DNA of 64,000 nucleotides from Candidatus Nitrosocosmicus franklandus (GTDB taxonomy: Archaea > Thermoproteota > Nitrososphaeria > Nitrososphaerales > Nitrososphaeraceae): assembly GCF_900696045.1 (NCBI RefSeq), contig NZ_LR216287.1, positions 1,593,854 to 1,657,853 on the forward strand. The letters are read 5' to 3'. Each line of letters opens with the position of its first letter. The stretch's first letter is position 1. The position numbers were made by a program, and so were the translations under genes. Below are positions 36,124-44,192 of the stretch, in pieces. The notes beneath the pieces are model-generated. The model made no database searches and was not told the origin of the DNA. It saw only the letters and a program-made list of their open reading frames with translations.

Positions 36124-36650
36124 TGCCTAATTTTTGTTAAATTATATAGTTTCTTTATTCTATCTACACCTTTCAACTCGTTAATTAATTCGATGGTGGA
36201 TGAAGTCATAAGCTCATGCCAGTCTTGGTCGGATGCAATTCTATTTCTAACCTCTGTGGCAGATATTCTATCTCTATTAATCATGGTAGGTCTAACGACC
36301 TCTATTTTTCTCTCTTCAAATAACATACTTGTAAATGGATCATTTGTAAATACTGTGTTGTATCGAGGTACCAACAAATCCAAGTTATAACTCCATAATA
36401 TATGAGTTCCTACATCTGGCACAGGAACTAAGACTGTCTTCTCTATGTTTTCCTTCGACTCATTTTTCAGAAAATCCCTGATCATTTCAATTCTTTCTCC
36501 CGCAGTAAAAGGATTTCTGAATTCAAAACTCTTGTCTGAGCTTCCAACAGCCACTATTAGCTCATCTACTTTCTCCATACACCACAAAAGCGAGTGTATG
36601 TGTCCCTTATGTAAAGGCTGGAATCTTCCAATATACAATCCTTTTTTCAA
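36120..36650 (-). CDS. nadM: Nicotinamide-nucleotide adenylyltransferase
   Basis: 176 residues. The nucleotidyltransferase site GRFQPLHKGH (8-17) and ISATEVRNRI near residue 130 are complete. Makes NAD+ from NMN and ATP. First gene of a nadM-rtcA operon; start is ATG 36650, preceded by AT-rich divergent promoter DNA. Confidence 0.94.
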   Translation of the reverse strand: MKKGLYIGRFQPLHKGHIHSLLWCMEKVDELIVAVGSSDKSFEFRNPFTAGERIEMIRDFLKNESKENIEKTVLVPVPDVGTHILWSYNLDLLVPRYNTVFTNDPFTSMLFEERKIEVVRPTMINRDRISATEVRNRIASDQDWHELMTSSTIELINELKGVDRIKKLYNLTKIRQ

Positions 36651-36737
36651 TAGTTGTCTAATAATCTTTTTGATTAAAAATATATCCTATGTGAAAAAGA
36701 AAGTTATTATATATTATTTCTTAAAAAAATTCCATAG

Positions 36738-37115
36738 TTGTCTTGTAGTAAATTTGGACGAGAAGCTGAATATTTGGCAGGCTTATATTTGTCAAATAAT
36801 AATTGGCTTGTTTTTTTTTCAAAAGGTAGCAAAGGTCCTGCTGATATTGTTGCAAAACAAGACAAGACAATTCTACTTGTGCAAGTAAAGTCAAGTACAA
36901 AAATACCTCGAATTCGAGGACATGAAATACAAGATCTTGTTCAAATGGCTAAAAAGATTAGTAACAGTTATCCTTTGCTGTCATTGGTGCATCCTCACTT
37001 AAATTGTAATACAAACAATAATACTATTTCTTTTGGCAATTATTTGCTCAATTTCTTTCTATTGCCCGAATGGATTAGTGTCAATCCAGTGACACATTTA
37101 ACTTTAGATTCTTGA
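36738..37115 (+). CDS. PD-(D/E)XK nuclease-like protein (Hjc-like)
   Basis: 125 residues from TTG 36738. FGREAEYLAGLYL, GPADIVA and ILLVQVKSS follow the endonuclease core order E...D...(E)xK, but the second acidic position is Gln (QVK). Such substitutions occur in some active family members and in inactive ones. Archaeal Holliday junction resolvase Hjc is the nearest family, but the C-terminal half is unlike it. Divergent to nadM with an 87-base gap. Confidence 0.6.
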   Translation: MSCSKFGREAEYLAGLYLSNNNWLVFFSKGSKGPADIVAKQDKTILLVQVKSSTKIPRIRGHEIQDLVQMAKKISNSYPLLSLVHPHLNCNTNNNTISFGNYLLNFFLLPEWISVNPVTHLTLDS

Positions 37116-37170
37116 TATGAGGGATACTTGGATAATTTTGTAATCGCAATAATGATGTAATGTAAGCGTC

Positions 37171-37737
37171 TTACTTGTCTACATAGTTCTTCCAAAATTC
37201 TTTTATTAATTTTTCATTCATTCGTATTGATGTTATTGCCATTTCCTTCCAAAATTCTATCATGGTTAATATATAATTCTGCCACGCATTTTCAAACTGA
37301 TTAGACGTTTTCTGCATCTTACTCAAATTTTCTATGGTCTGGGAATTGTTTTTAGATTCTTCTTTATAAAATGTGTGAGATTCTGCTTCATCCTTAACTT
37401 TATAACCTGTAATATGCTCGGAGACTATTTTTTTTATTTCGTCAATACTTAGATCATTATCACTCCCACAGACTACCGTTCCCGATTCGTTTGGTAAATT
37501 AACTAATTTAATCTTATCATATTCAAACGTAACCGACTCCAAATTTCCTAAATCTGTGAATCTTTTTCCTGCATCCAATAAATGAGGAGTCTGGATCATA
37601 CTTAGTTTTACATCATTTTCGTCAATTTTGTTATCTTGACCAAAACTAATCTCTTGACCATCACTTTTTAAAATTCCAACAAATTTAATTCTAGGTTCAC
37701 GACTTAAGATTTCCTTTGATATCTGAGTTACGCTCAT
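37171..37737 (-). CDS. Thaumarchaeal roadblock/profilin-like small protein with helical tail
   Basis: 188 residues. The N-terminal ~110 residues share the opening ISKEILSREPRIKFVGILKSDG with the protein at 63232 (LVGLDPRIRFVGVTDKHG) and look like a small alpha/beta sensor fold. The tail (QFENAWQNYILTMIEFWKEM) is a charged helix rich in Trp, perhaps for binding a partner. Function unknown; likely a lineage-specific signalling or scaffold protein. Confidence 0.55.
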   Translation of the reverse strand: MSVTQISKEILSREPRIKFVGILKSDGQEISFGQDNKIDENDVKLSMIQTPHLLDAGKRFTDLGNLESVTFEYDKIKLVNLPNESGTVVCGSDNDLSIDEIKKIVSEHITGYKVKDEAESHTFYKEESKNNSQTIENLSKMQKTSNQFENAWQNYILTMIEFWKEMAITSIRMNEKLIKEFWKNYVDK

Positions 37738-37824
37738 TACTCTATGTTTTTTAGGGATAGGAGTATATATTTACATTCTTTTTTATTAAATTTACTTGAA
37801 TTATCGACCGAGAATTTCACCGAT

Positions 37825-38094
37825 TTACACTAATTCATCAATTTTTCTTGCCAAAGCAACATCATTCATACTAATTCCATCAATATCATGGGTTGTCAAT
37901 TCGATATCGACATTGTTATAGATTATTTTAATATCTGGATGGTGATTCATTTTCTCTGCTATCAGTGCAATTCTAGTAACAAAACCAAATGCCTCCACAA
38001 AGTCTTTAAACTTAAATTTTTTTTCCAACTTTTTGTTTATTTTTTTCCATTCTTTCAAATCCTTTATCTCTTTTTCCAAATCTTCCATAATCAT
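37825..38094 (-). CDS. Pterin-4a-carbinolamine dehydratase-like protein (PCD/DCoH)
   Basis: 89 residues. The diagnostic segment EKMNHHPDIKI (His-His pair), VDIELTTHDIDGIS and D-x-ALARKID are all present, giving the complete PCD fold. Dehydrates 4a-hydroxytetrahydropterin; in archaea the natural pterin is unclear. ATG 38094, or 38088 two codons later. Confidence 0.88.
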   Translation of the reverse strand: MIMEDLEKEIKDLKEWKKINKKLEKKFKFKDFVEAFGFVTRIALIAEKMNHHPDIKIIYNNVDIELTTHDIDGISMNDVALARKIDELV

Positions 38095-38421
38095 TTATCC
38101 GTACGAAATTAATTAAACATTCTTAATTGCTAATACTCGGTAGTCGTTGTCTATTGTGCACATGGCTATTCTTACTAGTGTTTTTCAATTGGTCTTTACA
38201 ATCCTCTTCTGATTACAAATATATCAAATAAACCAAATTTTGTAAGGATTATAACTATCAAATCTTTAGTTGATAAGGATTTTTAGAAACATACATGATA
38301 TGATTTGGAAGTTTAAATTTACTTTTGCCTGCAGATTTTTCTAAATGAATTTTCTCGCTGGTATATTCTATGATATGGCAATTAGATTTAATATTGTCCT
38401 ATTTATTAAATTTGTATATTC
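38095..38421. other. Divergent intergenic region
   Basis: About 330 bases containing the leftward PCD promoter and the rightward nitrilase promoter. Very AT-rich; no coding frame or notable repeat seen. Confidence 0.5.
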
Positions 38422-39270
38422 ATGGTAAAGGTTTCGATAGTTCAGATGAAGTCTTCTCTGGATAAAGAAGAAAATTTGCTCTATTCTTTAGAGCAGATTG
38501 AGGAGTCGGCCAAAAATTCTGCCAAGATGATTTGTTTTCCAGAATTTCAAATGTTATTTTCTCCTTCATCCCAAAGTAGTGAAGAGTTATATTTCCTTTC
38601 TGAACCCATCGATGGAAATTTTGTTTCAACATTAAAAAAAAGTGCTAGAGAAAATAACATCTTTGTTGTTGGTTCTATTTATGAACGTGCAAATTCAAAA
38701 CCAAGCAATAGAAAACAAAGTCAAGGTAATTTTCACCGAAATTCTTACCGAGTCTATGATACGGTAGTTTTGATAAATAATAAAGGACAATTGGTTTCAC
38801 AATATAGAAAGTTGCATCTTTATGATGCTTTAGGCTTTAAAGAATCTAATAAATTGTTAGCAGGATGTAAGTTATTTGCACCAGTTTCATCTCCAATAGG
38901 TAAAATAGGAACTTTGGTCTGTTATGATTTGCGATTCCCTGAGTTATCAAGAATACTTGCTCTCAAAGGTTCTGGCTCCCTTGTAGCACCATCTGGATGG
39001 GTTCAGGGAACCATGAAAGAAGACCATTGGATGATAATGTGTAAAGCGAGGGCGATAGAAAATGGGGTTTATTTAATAGCTCCAAATCAAATTGGTAATA
39101 TTTTCTGCGGTAGAAGTTTGGTTGTTGATCCATTTGGCATAGTAGTTAAAGATATGGGTAATAAAGAGGGGTTTGAGATTGTTGACTTGGACCTTGACAG
39201 GATTGACGCCACAAGAAAAATGCTTCCTCTACTTAAGGATAGGCGTAAAGATGTATACACGGTTGTCTGA
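38422..39270 (+). CDS. Carbon-nitrogen hydrolase (nitrilase/omega-amidase family)
   Basis: 282 residues with the Glu-Lys-Cys triad: ICFPEFQML (Glu), YRKLHLYDAL (Lys) and LVCYDLRFPELS (Cys). The LRFPEL context matches the Nit1/Nit2-like branch (deaminated-glutathione or omega-amidase, repair of damaged metabolites) rather than true nitrilases. Start is ATG 38422. Confidence 0.88.
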   Translation: MVKVSIVQMKSSLDKEENLLYSLEQIEESAKNSAKMICFPEFQMLFSPSSQSSEELYFLSEPIDGNFVSTLKKSARENNIFVVGSIYERANSKPSNRKQSQGNFHRNSYRVYDTVVLINNKGQLVSQYRKLHLYDALGFKESNKLLAGCKLFAPVSSPIGKIGTLVCYDLRFPELSRILALKGSGSLVAPSGWVQGTMKEDHWMIMCKARAIENGVYLIAPNQIGNIFCGRSLVVDPFGIVVKDMGNKEGFEIVDLDLDRIDATRKMLPLLKDRRKDVYTVV

Positions 39271-39423
39271 TTCAACTGTATTTACAAATAACAAAATACA
39301 TCATAATCTGACTAGATAAATAAGAATCGTTACCTGCTATGGAATTTGATATTGAATTTGACAAAAGACTTATTTTAAAAACGCACACATTTTTATTATG
39401 CTAAGGTCTTTTCTATATAATAT

Positions 39424-40584
39424 ATGGGTGAAAAAGTCTATGTACTTGGTGCTGGAAGTACAAAATATGGCAAATTAAGTGAAAGCATTATTGAAATTGC
39501 ATTAAATGCCTCAAAAGATGCCATTGATTCAGCAGGTATTACTCCAAAAGATGTGAAAGCTGGATATATTTCGAATGTTTTTGGTGTAGCTGATAAGCAG
39601 GTACATATGGCCCCAGTCATTATGAGTAACCTAGGAATTCCAGAAGTACCGGGCCTGACTATCGAATCTGCATGCGGCTCTGGATCTGTAATGTTTAGAG
39701 AGGCATTTGCGAATGTTTCTGCTGGGTTTTATGATTGTGTATTAGCATTAGGTGTAGAAAAAGTAACTCATACAAGTACGGTTGAAAGTACAACCCTCTT
39801 TTCATATTGTTCTGATTTTTTTTATGAAGGTGGTAATGGTGCCTCCTTTCCAGGCTTGTTTGGCTCTATGGCTAGAGCTTATCTTGCAACTTACAAGGCT
39901 ACAGAGGAAGATCTAGCACGCGTCGCAGTTAAAAATCATGAAAATGGCCTTTTAAATCCAAAAGCACATGTTAGAAAAAAAATTACTGTAGATGACGTGT
40001 TAAAATCCCCTGTAGTGGCGTCACCTTTAAAGTTATATGATTGTTGTCCATTCTCAGATGGTGCTTCTGCCGTAATACTATGTAATGAAGAATTCGCAAA
40101 AAAGAGTGGAAAACCCTATATTGAGATTGTGGGCTCAGGGAGAGGTGCGTCACCTGCTTCAGTACAATCTAGAAAAGATATAACTACAATTCCAAGTACA
40201 GTTGAGGCAGCAAGACAGGCATATAAGATGGCTAATTTATCCCCCAAAGATATTGATTTTGTTGAGGTCCACGATTGTTTCACTATTGCTGAATTAATTG
40301 ATATAGAAGATTTAGGCTTTTTCCCTAAAGGAACTGCTGCTCAAGCAGTTAGGGAAGGACGTACCAAATTAAACAGCGATATTACGGTTAATCCCTCTGG
40401 AGGATTGAAATCAAAAGGTCATCCGATAGGAGCTACAGGCGTTGGTCAGGTGGTAGAAGTTTATGAACAATTTACAAATAAAGCTGGAGATCGAACGGTT
40501 AAGGATGCGGAGATTGCGATGACTCATAATTTTGGTGCAACGGGAGCTAGCGCGGCAGTCCATATTTTTAAAAAAATTAAGTAA
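39424..40584 (+). CDS. Thiolase (acetoacetyl-CoA thiolase type)
   Basis: 386 residues. The acylated Cys lies in TIESACGSGSVMF and the His in KGHPIGATGVGQV; the final motif is THNFGATGASAAVH, with Asn instead of the usual second Cys, as in SCP2-type archaeal thiolases. In thaumarchaea a thiolase of this kind may cleave acetoacetyl-CoA in the 3HP/4HB cycle or feed the mevalonate pathway. The DUF35 partner follows one base later; HMG-CoA synthase, which joins the pair in some archaea, is absent here. A TATA-like TTTTTATTA precedes at ~39390. Confidence 0.88.
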   Translation: MGEKVYVLGAGSTKYGKLSESIIEIALNASKDAIDSAGITPKDVKAGYISNVFGVADKQVHMAPVIMSNLGIPEVPGLTIESACGSGSVMFREAFANVSAGFYDCVLALGVEKVTHTSTVESTTLFSYCSDFFYEGGNGASFPGLFGSMARAYLATYKATEEDLARVAVKNHENGLLNPKAHVRKKITVDDVLKSPVVASPLKLYDCCPFSDGASAVILCNEEFAKKSGKPYIEIVGSGRGASPASVQSRKDITTIPSTVEAARQAYKMANLSPKDIDFVEVHDCFTIAELIDIEDLGFFPKGTAAQAVREGRTKLNSDITVNPSGGLKSKGHPIGATGVGQVVEVYEQFTNKAGDRTVKDAEIAMTHNFGATGASAAVHIFKKIK

Positions 40585-40585
40585 T

Positions 40586-40993
40586 ATGCGGGTGTCCGAA
40601 TTGTCTGAGTCAAAATCCAAGAAACAAAGTACTAGAGAACGCTTTATCGAATTTGCAAAGAAAGGTGAGATTCTCCTTAATCAATGCACAAAGTGTAAAA
40701 ATATTATGTTAGAAACTGTATACTATTGTGACAAATGCTTCTCGAATTCCTTTAAACATATATCATACAGCGGAAAAGGGCGAGTTATAACTTATACGAT
40801 TCAATCCGTTGCTCCTGAAGGGTTTGAAGATGTTAACTCATATGCTTGGGTTATATTTAAATTAGATAATTGTGACGTGAATGTTTCAGGTTTTCTGCCT
40901 GGAGTATCAAACCCATCCGACTTGCCGTTAGGTTCCAAAGTCAAAGTTATTGATTATGACGTAAAACATGGGTTGGTATTACAAAAAGTTTGA
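40586..40993 (+). CDS. DUF35 OB-fold/Zn-ribbon acyl-CoA-associated protein
   Basis: About 135 residues from ATG 40586 (an earlier in-frame codon at 40532 lies inside the thiolase). Rubredoxin-like zinc ribbon QCTKCKNIM...YYCDKCFSN, then an OB-fold (GKGRVITYTIQSVAPEGFED, YAWVIFKL, LGSKVKVIDYD). DUF35 proteins bridge thiolase and HMG-CoA synthase and channel CoA esters. One-base gap from the thiolase stop. Confidence 0.85.
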   Translation: MRVSELSESKSKKQSTRERFIEFAKKGEILLNQCTKCKNIMLETVYYCDKCFSNSFKHISYSGKGRVITYTIQSVAPEGFEDVNSYAWVIFKLDNCDVNVSGFLPGVSNPSDLPLGSKVKVIDYDVKHGLVLQKV

Positions 40994-41091
40994 GGATGTT
41001 TGATCTTATTCATTAAGCTAAAATTAATCTTCCTTTTTGTTTAGAGAGTTTAACACTTGTTTTTAACAAATCTTTTGATATTGAATTTTAG

Positions 41092-41706
41092 ATGGAAAAA
41101 AGTGGCCAGTTCTATTCCGATGTTAATAGTGCTATCTCAGTGATAAATACGCAAATCTCTCAATTGAAGGCAATTGACAAAAAGTTTTCTAACATCGATG
41201 CCAATTTTAGCTCTAAAATTACACAAAATATTAAATCTGGAAATAATGCACGTGCCAATATCATAGCAAATGAACTATCTGCTATGAGACGTCTCAGAAA
41301 GAATGCACAAAATGCGAGTTTGGCTCTAGAGGTAATTGCGATTCGTTTTACTAGCATTAATGAATTCTCTGCAATAATGGATACTATCAATCCAACTGTT
41401 GAAATGCTGCAAGATATACAGAAAGATCTCTCAAAGGCTGTCCCTTCTGCAACTAATGTTCTAACTGAAATTCATACTTTAGCTGATGACGTGTTAACCA
41501 ATTCTAACGTTAATACCGATACCGGTAAAATAGGTTCCGTGGTAGATAAAGACGCCCTATCTATACTAAACGATGTTCAGAATAGTTTGGAAGATGAAGC
41601 CAAAGAGAAACTTCCAGAGGTTCCAGAATCTGTAATTTCTAAAAGACCTGCTATTAATTTAAAGGACGATATAATAAACAGTGGACAGGTTTTGTTAGAG
41701 AGTTAG
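41092..41706 (+). CDS. ESCRT-III/Snf7-like protein (CdvB paralogue)
   Basis: 204 residues. The helical core (ARANIIANELSAMRRLRKNA, NASLALEVIAIRF, SAIMDTINPTVEMLQDIQKD) is the Snf7/CdvB pattern, and the C-terminal EKLPEVPESVISKRP resembles the proline-rich MIM2 ligand of the CdvC ATPase MIT domain. It should polymerise on membranes during cell division or vesicle scission. cdvA and cdvC are not adjacent, so this may be one of several thaumarchaeal CdvB paralogues. Confidence 0.82.
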   Translation: MEKSGQFYSDVNSAISVINTQISQLKAIDKKFSNIDANFSSKITQNIKSGNNARANIIANELSAMRRLRKNAQNASLALEVIAIRFTSINEFSAIMDTINPTVEMLQDIQKDLSKAVPSATNVLTEIHTLADDVLTNSNVNTDTGKIGSVVDKDALSILNDVQNSLEDEAKEKLPEVPESVISKRPAINLKDDIINSGQVLLES

Positions 41707-41794
41707 CTGGTTATTCTATTTCAATCAAAAATTATTCATTTCTTTATTTGTGATAGTTTTATTTATATACTAATAATCAGACTGCTTTTTGTAG

Positions 41795-43864
41795 TTGAGA
41801 ATTTCATATCTGCCCTCCTCTGAATCTAAACGTGGAATTTTAGAATCTACCTCCAAGAGAGTTAGAATGATTTTTTCAGTTATGGCTAGTCCCAACAGAA
41901 TAGACATTCTACGAATTCTTAATAATAAAGGGCCTTTAACATATTCTGAGCTAAAGTCATTAGCTGGATTCAAGTCAAAGAAGGAATCGGGAAAATTTGC
42001 TTATCACTTAAGAAAATTATTAAAACAATCTCTTCTTGGGTTGAATAAATCAGAAAGGCGATATACTATTACGAATCTGGGTAAATTGGTATTAAACTTA
42101 GCTAGGCAAATTGAAGAAAAATCTATTGTTGAGAGTGGAAAGATGTATGTGAGAACCAGTCATCAAACGATTGAAGAATTCAACTCTCATAAGATAATAC
42201 AAAGCCTAGTTAGAGAAGCAAATTTGTCATTAGAACAGGCCACAAAAATTACTGAGGAGGTAGAAAATAAGGTGTATAAACTGTCGACTTCTTACTTAAC
42301 ATCTCGATTATTAAGAGATTGTGTAAATAACATTTTGTTAGAGCATGGCCTTGAAGATCAAATGAACAAATTGATTCGAGTCGGAATTCCAATATTTGAT
42401 CTAGATAAAATGCTTAACAATAGTAGTAACTCCTTGAGGAATGGGATAAATGATCTAATTATCGAAATATCAAGGGATGTTCTTTCTGAGTATTTTGTAG
42501 CTAGTTTTCAAAAAGATATATTGGATATGCATTATAATGGTGAAATTCATTTGGATACCTTGGGCCATTGGGGAATTGGACCTGATACTGTTTTTATTGA
42601 TGTTGAACAAGTAAAAAATAATCTCGATCTCAAAGGTAATTTTCTATTTTTGCCACGTACATCGGACCAAAGTAAACTCAATTTGTTTTTACCTATTATA
42701 ATATCATTGATTCAAAGAGAAGTGTCCAAGGAAATAGTAATAGAAAATATTGACAAAATTCTTCGCGACTATCAAATGGATAAAATACCTGAGTATCTCT
42801 CTTTATCGCTAATTTCATCTTCCATTTCTATGCAACATATGAATTCTCCTTTCGTGACACTTGTTATATCAGCAAAAGAGGGTGAAGGTTTATTAATTCA
42901 AATGTTAAAAGGATATGCTTTATATGTTGAGCAAGTGGCGTTACCTAATTTTGGCTTATTCATCACCCATTCAAAATCCCTGACTAAAAATCTTGTGTCA
43001 GAAGTTGCAAAAGTAATAAAACTTGGAGGTAAAATTGTCTTATCACAAGAGTCGATCCTTAGTAGCAGAGGCATTCGTAAGTTAAATGATGTTTCAATGC
43101 TACCAAATATAGTACTGAATTCTCTGACTATAAATCTGCCTCGATTGGCATATCAGTCAAATAAGGACGAAACCTACTTTAGAACCAAACTCGCACTGTT
43201 AATGAAACCATCAATAAGTGCATTGCTATTGAAAAAAGAAATGTTGTCGGAAAATATTCGTCATGGTATTCTACCTGCGTTATCCAATGTTGTTAGCTTT
43301 CCGGAAGTAGGTTCTACTACTACAATTGTTAATATAGCAGGATTAAACGAATCTATATACGATATTTTAGGATATTCTAAAAAAGACGGGTTTGATACAG
43401 TTAAGAAAGTGATACAGACAGCTAATGATATATTACTTGGTTTCAGTAAAAACAATACCGAAAAATTTGGAGTTTCTATGATTAATGACGGCAGTTCGTC
43501 AAGATTTGTTGTTTTAGATTCGGACAAATTTGGTAAACTGACTCATGATTTTCAATCATATTCACAAGGAGTGATAATCACAAGAGAAATACTAGAAAAT
43601 GACAATCCAATTTCCGAAAATCTGAGACAATTAGATAATCTTATGACAGGCGGGTTGTATATAAGACTTGACATAACTGGTGCTTCTGAGCAGGAACTGA
43701 TTGATATCATAAATATGGCTATTCCTACAATTCCTTACTTTGATATATTTGAAAAACAATTTATATGTTCAATATGTGGAAAACGGAATATCAAGTCTGG
43801 TGTTTGTTTGTCCTGTGGATCTAGTAATCTCATCGAGATTAATCAATTACCGAGCAAAATGTAG
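41795..43864 (+). CDS. Winged helix / ATP-cone / inactive class III RNR-like fusion, putative dNTP-sensing regulator
   Basis: 689 residues from TTG 41795. Order: ArsR-type winged helix (~22-104: FSVMASPNRIDILRILN, FAYHLRKLLKQSLLG), ATP-cone (~118-190: RTSHQTIEEFNSHKIIQSLV to LLRDCVNNILLEHGL), then a ~460-residue NrdD-like body (YNGEIHLDTLGHWGIGPD, LNSLTINLPRLAY, VNIAGLNESIYDILGYSKKD) and a C-terminal zinc ribbon CSIC...CLSC (658-674). The only Cys outside the ribbon is Cys176 in the ATP-cone, so the thiyl-radical cysteines are missing, and no RVxGY glycyl-radical motif follows the ribbon. It cannot act as a class III reductase. Directly upstream of nrdJ. Inference: an NrdR-analogous regulator sensing ATP/dATP. 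Confidence 0.85.
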   Translation: MRISYLPSSESKRGILESTSKRVRMIFSVMASPNRIDILRILNNKGPLTYSELKSLAGFKSKKESGKFAYHLRKLLKQSLLGLNKSERRYTITNLGKLVLNLARQIEEKSIVESGKMYVRTSHQTIEEFNSHKIIQSLVREANLSLEQATKITEEVENKVYKLSTSYLTSRLLRDCVNNILLEHGLEDQMNKLIRVGIPIFDLDKMLNNSSNSLRNGINDLIIEISRDVLSEYFVASFQKDILDMHYNGEIHLDTLGHWGIGPDTVFIDVEQVKNNLDLKGNFLFLPRTSDQSKLNLFLPIIISLIQREVSKEIVIENIDKILRDYQMDKIPEYLSLSLISSSISMQHMNSPFVTLVISAKEGEGLLIQMLKGYALYVEQVALPNFGLFITHSKSLTKNLVSEVAKVIKLGGKIVLSQESILSSRGIRKLNDVSMLPNIVLNSLTINLPRLAYQSNKDETYFRTKLALLMKPSISALLLKKEMLSENIRHGILPALSNVVSFPEVGSTTTIVNIAGLNESIYDILGYSKKDGFDTVKKVIQTANDILLGFSKNNTEKFGVSMINDGSSSRFVVLDSDKFGKLTHDFQSYSQGVIITREILENDNPISENLRQLDNLMTGGLYIRLDITGASEQELIDIINMAIPTIPYFDIFEKQFICSICGKRNIKSGVCLSCGSSNLIEINQLPSKM

Positions 43865-44192
43865 GCATATTACCGGGTTTTGACTCTTGCGCTTTGTTGC
43901 TAAATGTGTCAATTTCCATTAAGTAATGCGAAGCGGTTAGTGTTTACAATAAAATTGCGAATATGTAATGTTAAACTAGACAGTATAATCGTATGATCTT
44001 TCGTTTGCTATTTAATTTTAACTGTGTACACATAATCGTTATTTTTTGACAAATGAGGTGTATACACGCAATAGAGTTTTAACTACAAAACGGTCCTTAG
44101 CGATAGAGCTTTTTGAAGATATCTTAACTCTTAATTTTCTAAATAAGCTATCGAAATTAATATAAACGATTTATAAAATATATAAATGTTAT
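43865..44192. other. nrdJ upstream region
   Basis: About 330 non-coding bases holding two palindromes (44023-44032, 44058-44067), a CGATAG/CTATCG inverted pair (~44101 and ~44150), and the promoter. TATA-like TTAATATAAAC at ~44157-44167 would give a nearly leaderless nrdJ transcript. Confidence 0.5.
44023..44067. promoter_or_regulatory. Two GTGTAYAC palindromes upstream of nrdJ
   Basis: TGTGTACACA (44023-44032) and GTGTATACAC (44058-44067) are each perfect palindromes, centres 35 bp apart, sharing a GTGTAYAC core. They lie ~90-140 bases before the nrdJ TATA box. Candidate operators for the ATP-cone winged-helix protein encoded immediately upstream; they resemble the general symmetry of bacterial NrdR boxes but not their full consensus. 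Confidence 0.5.
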
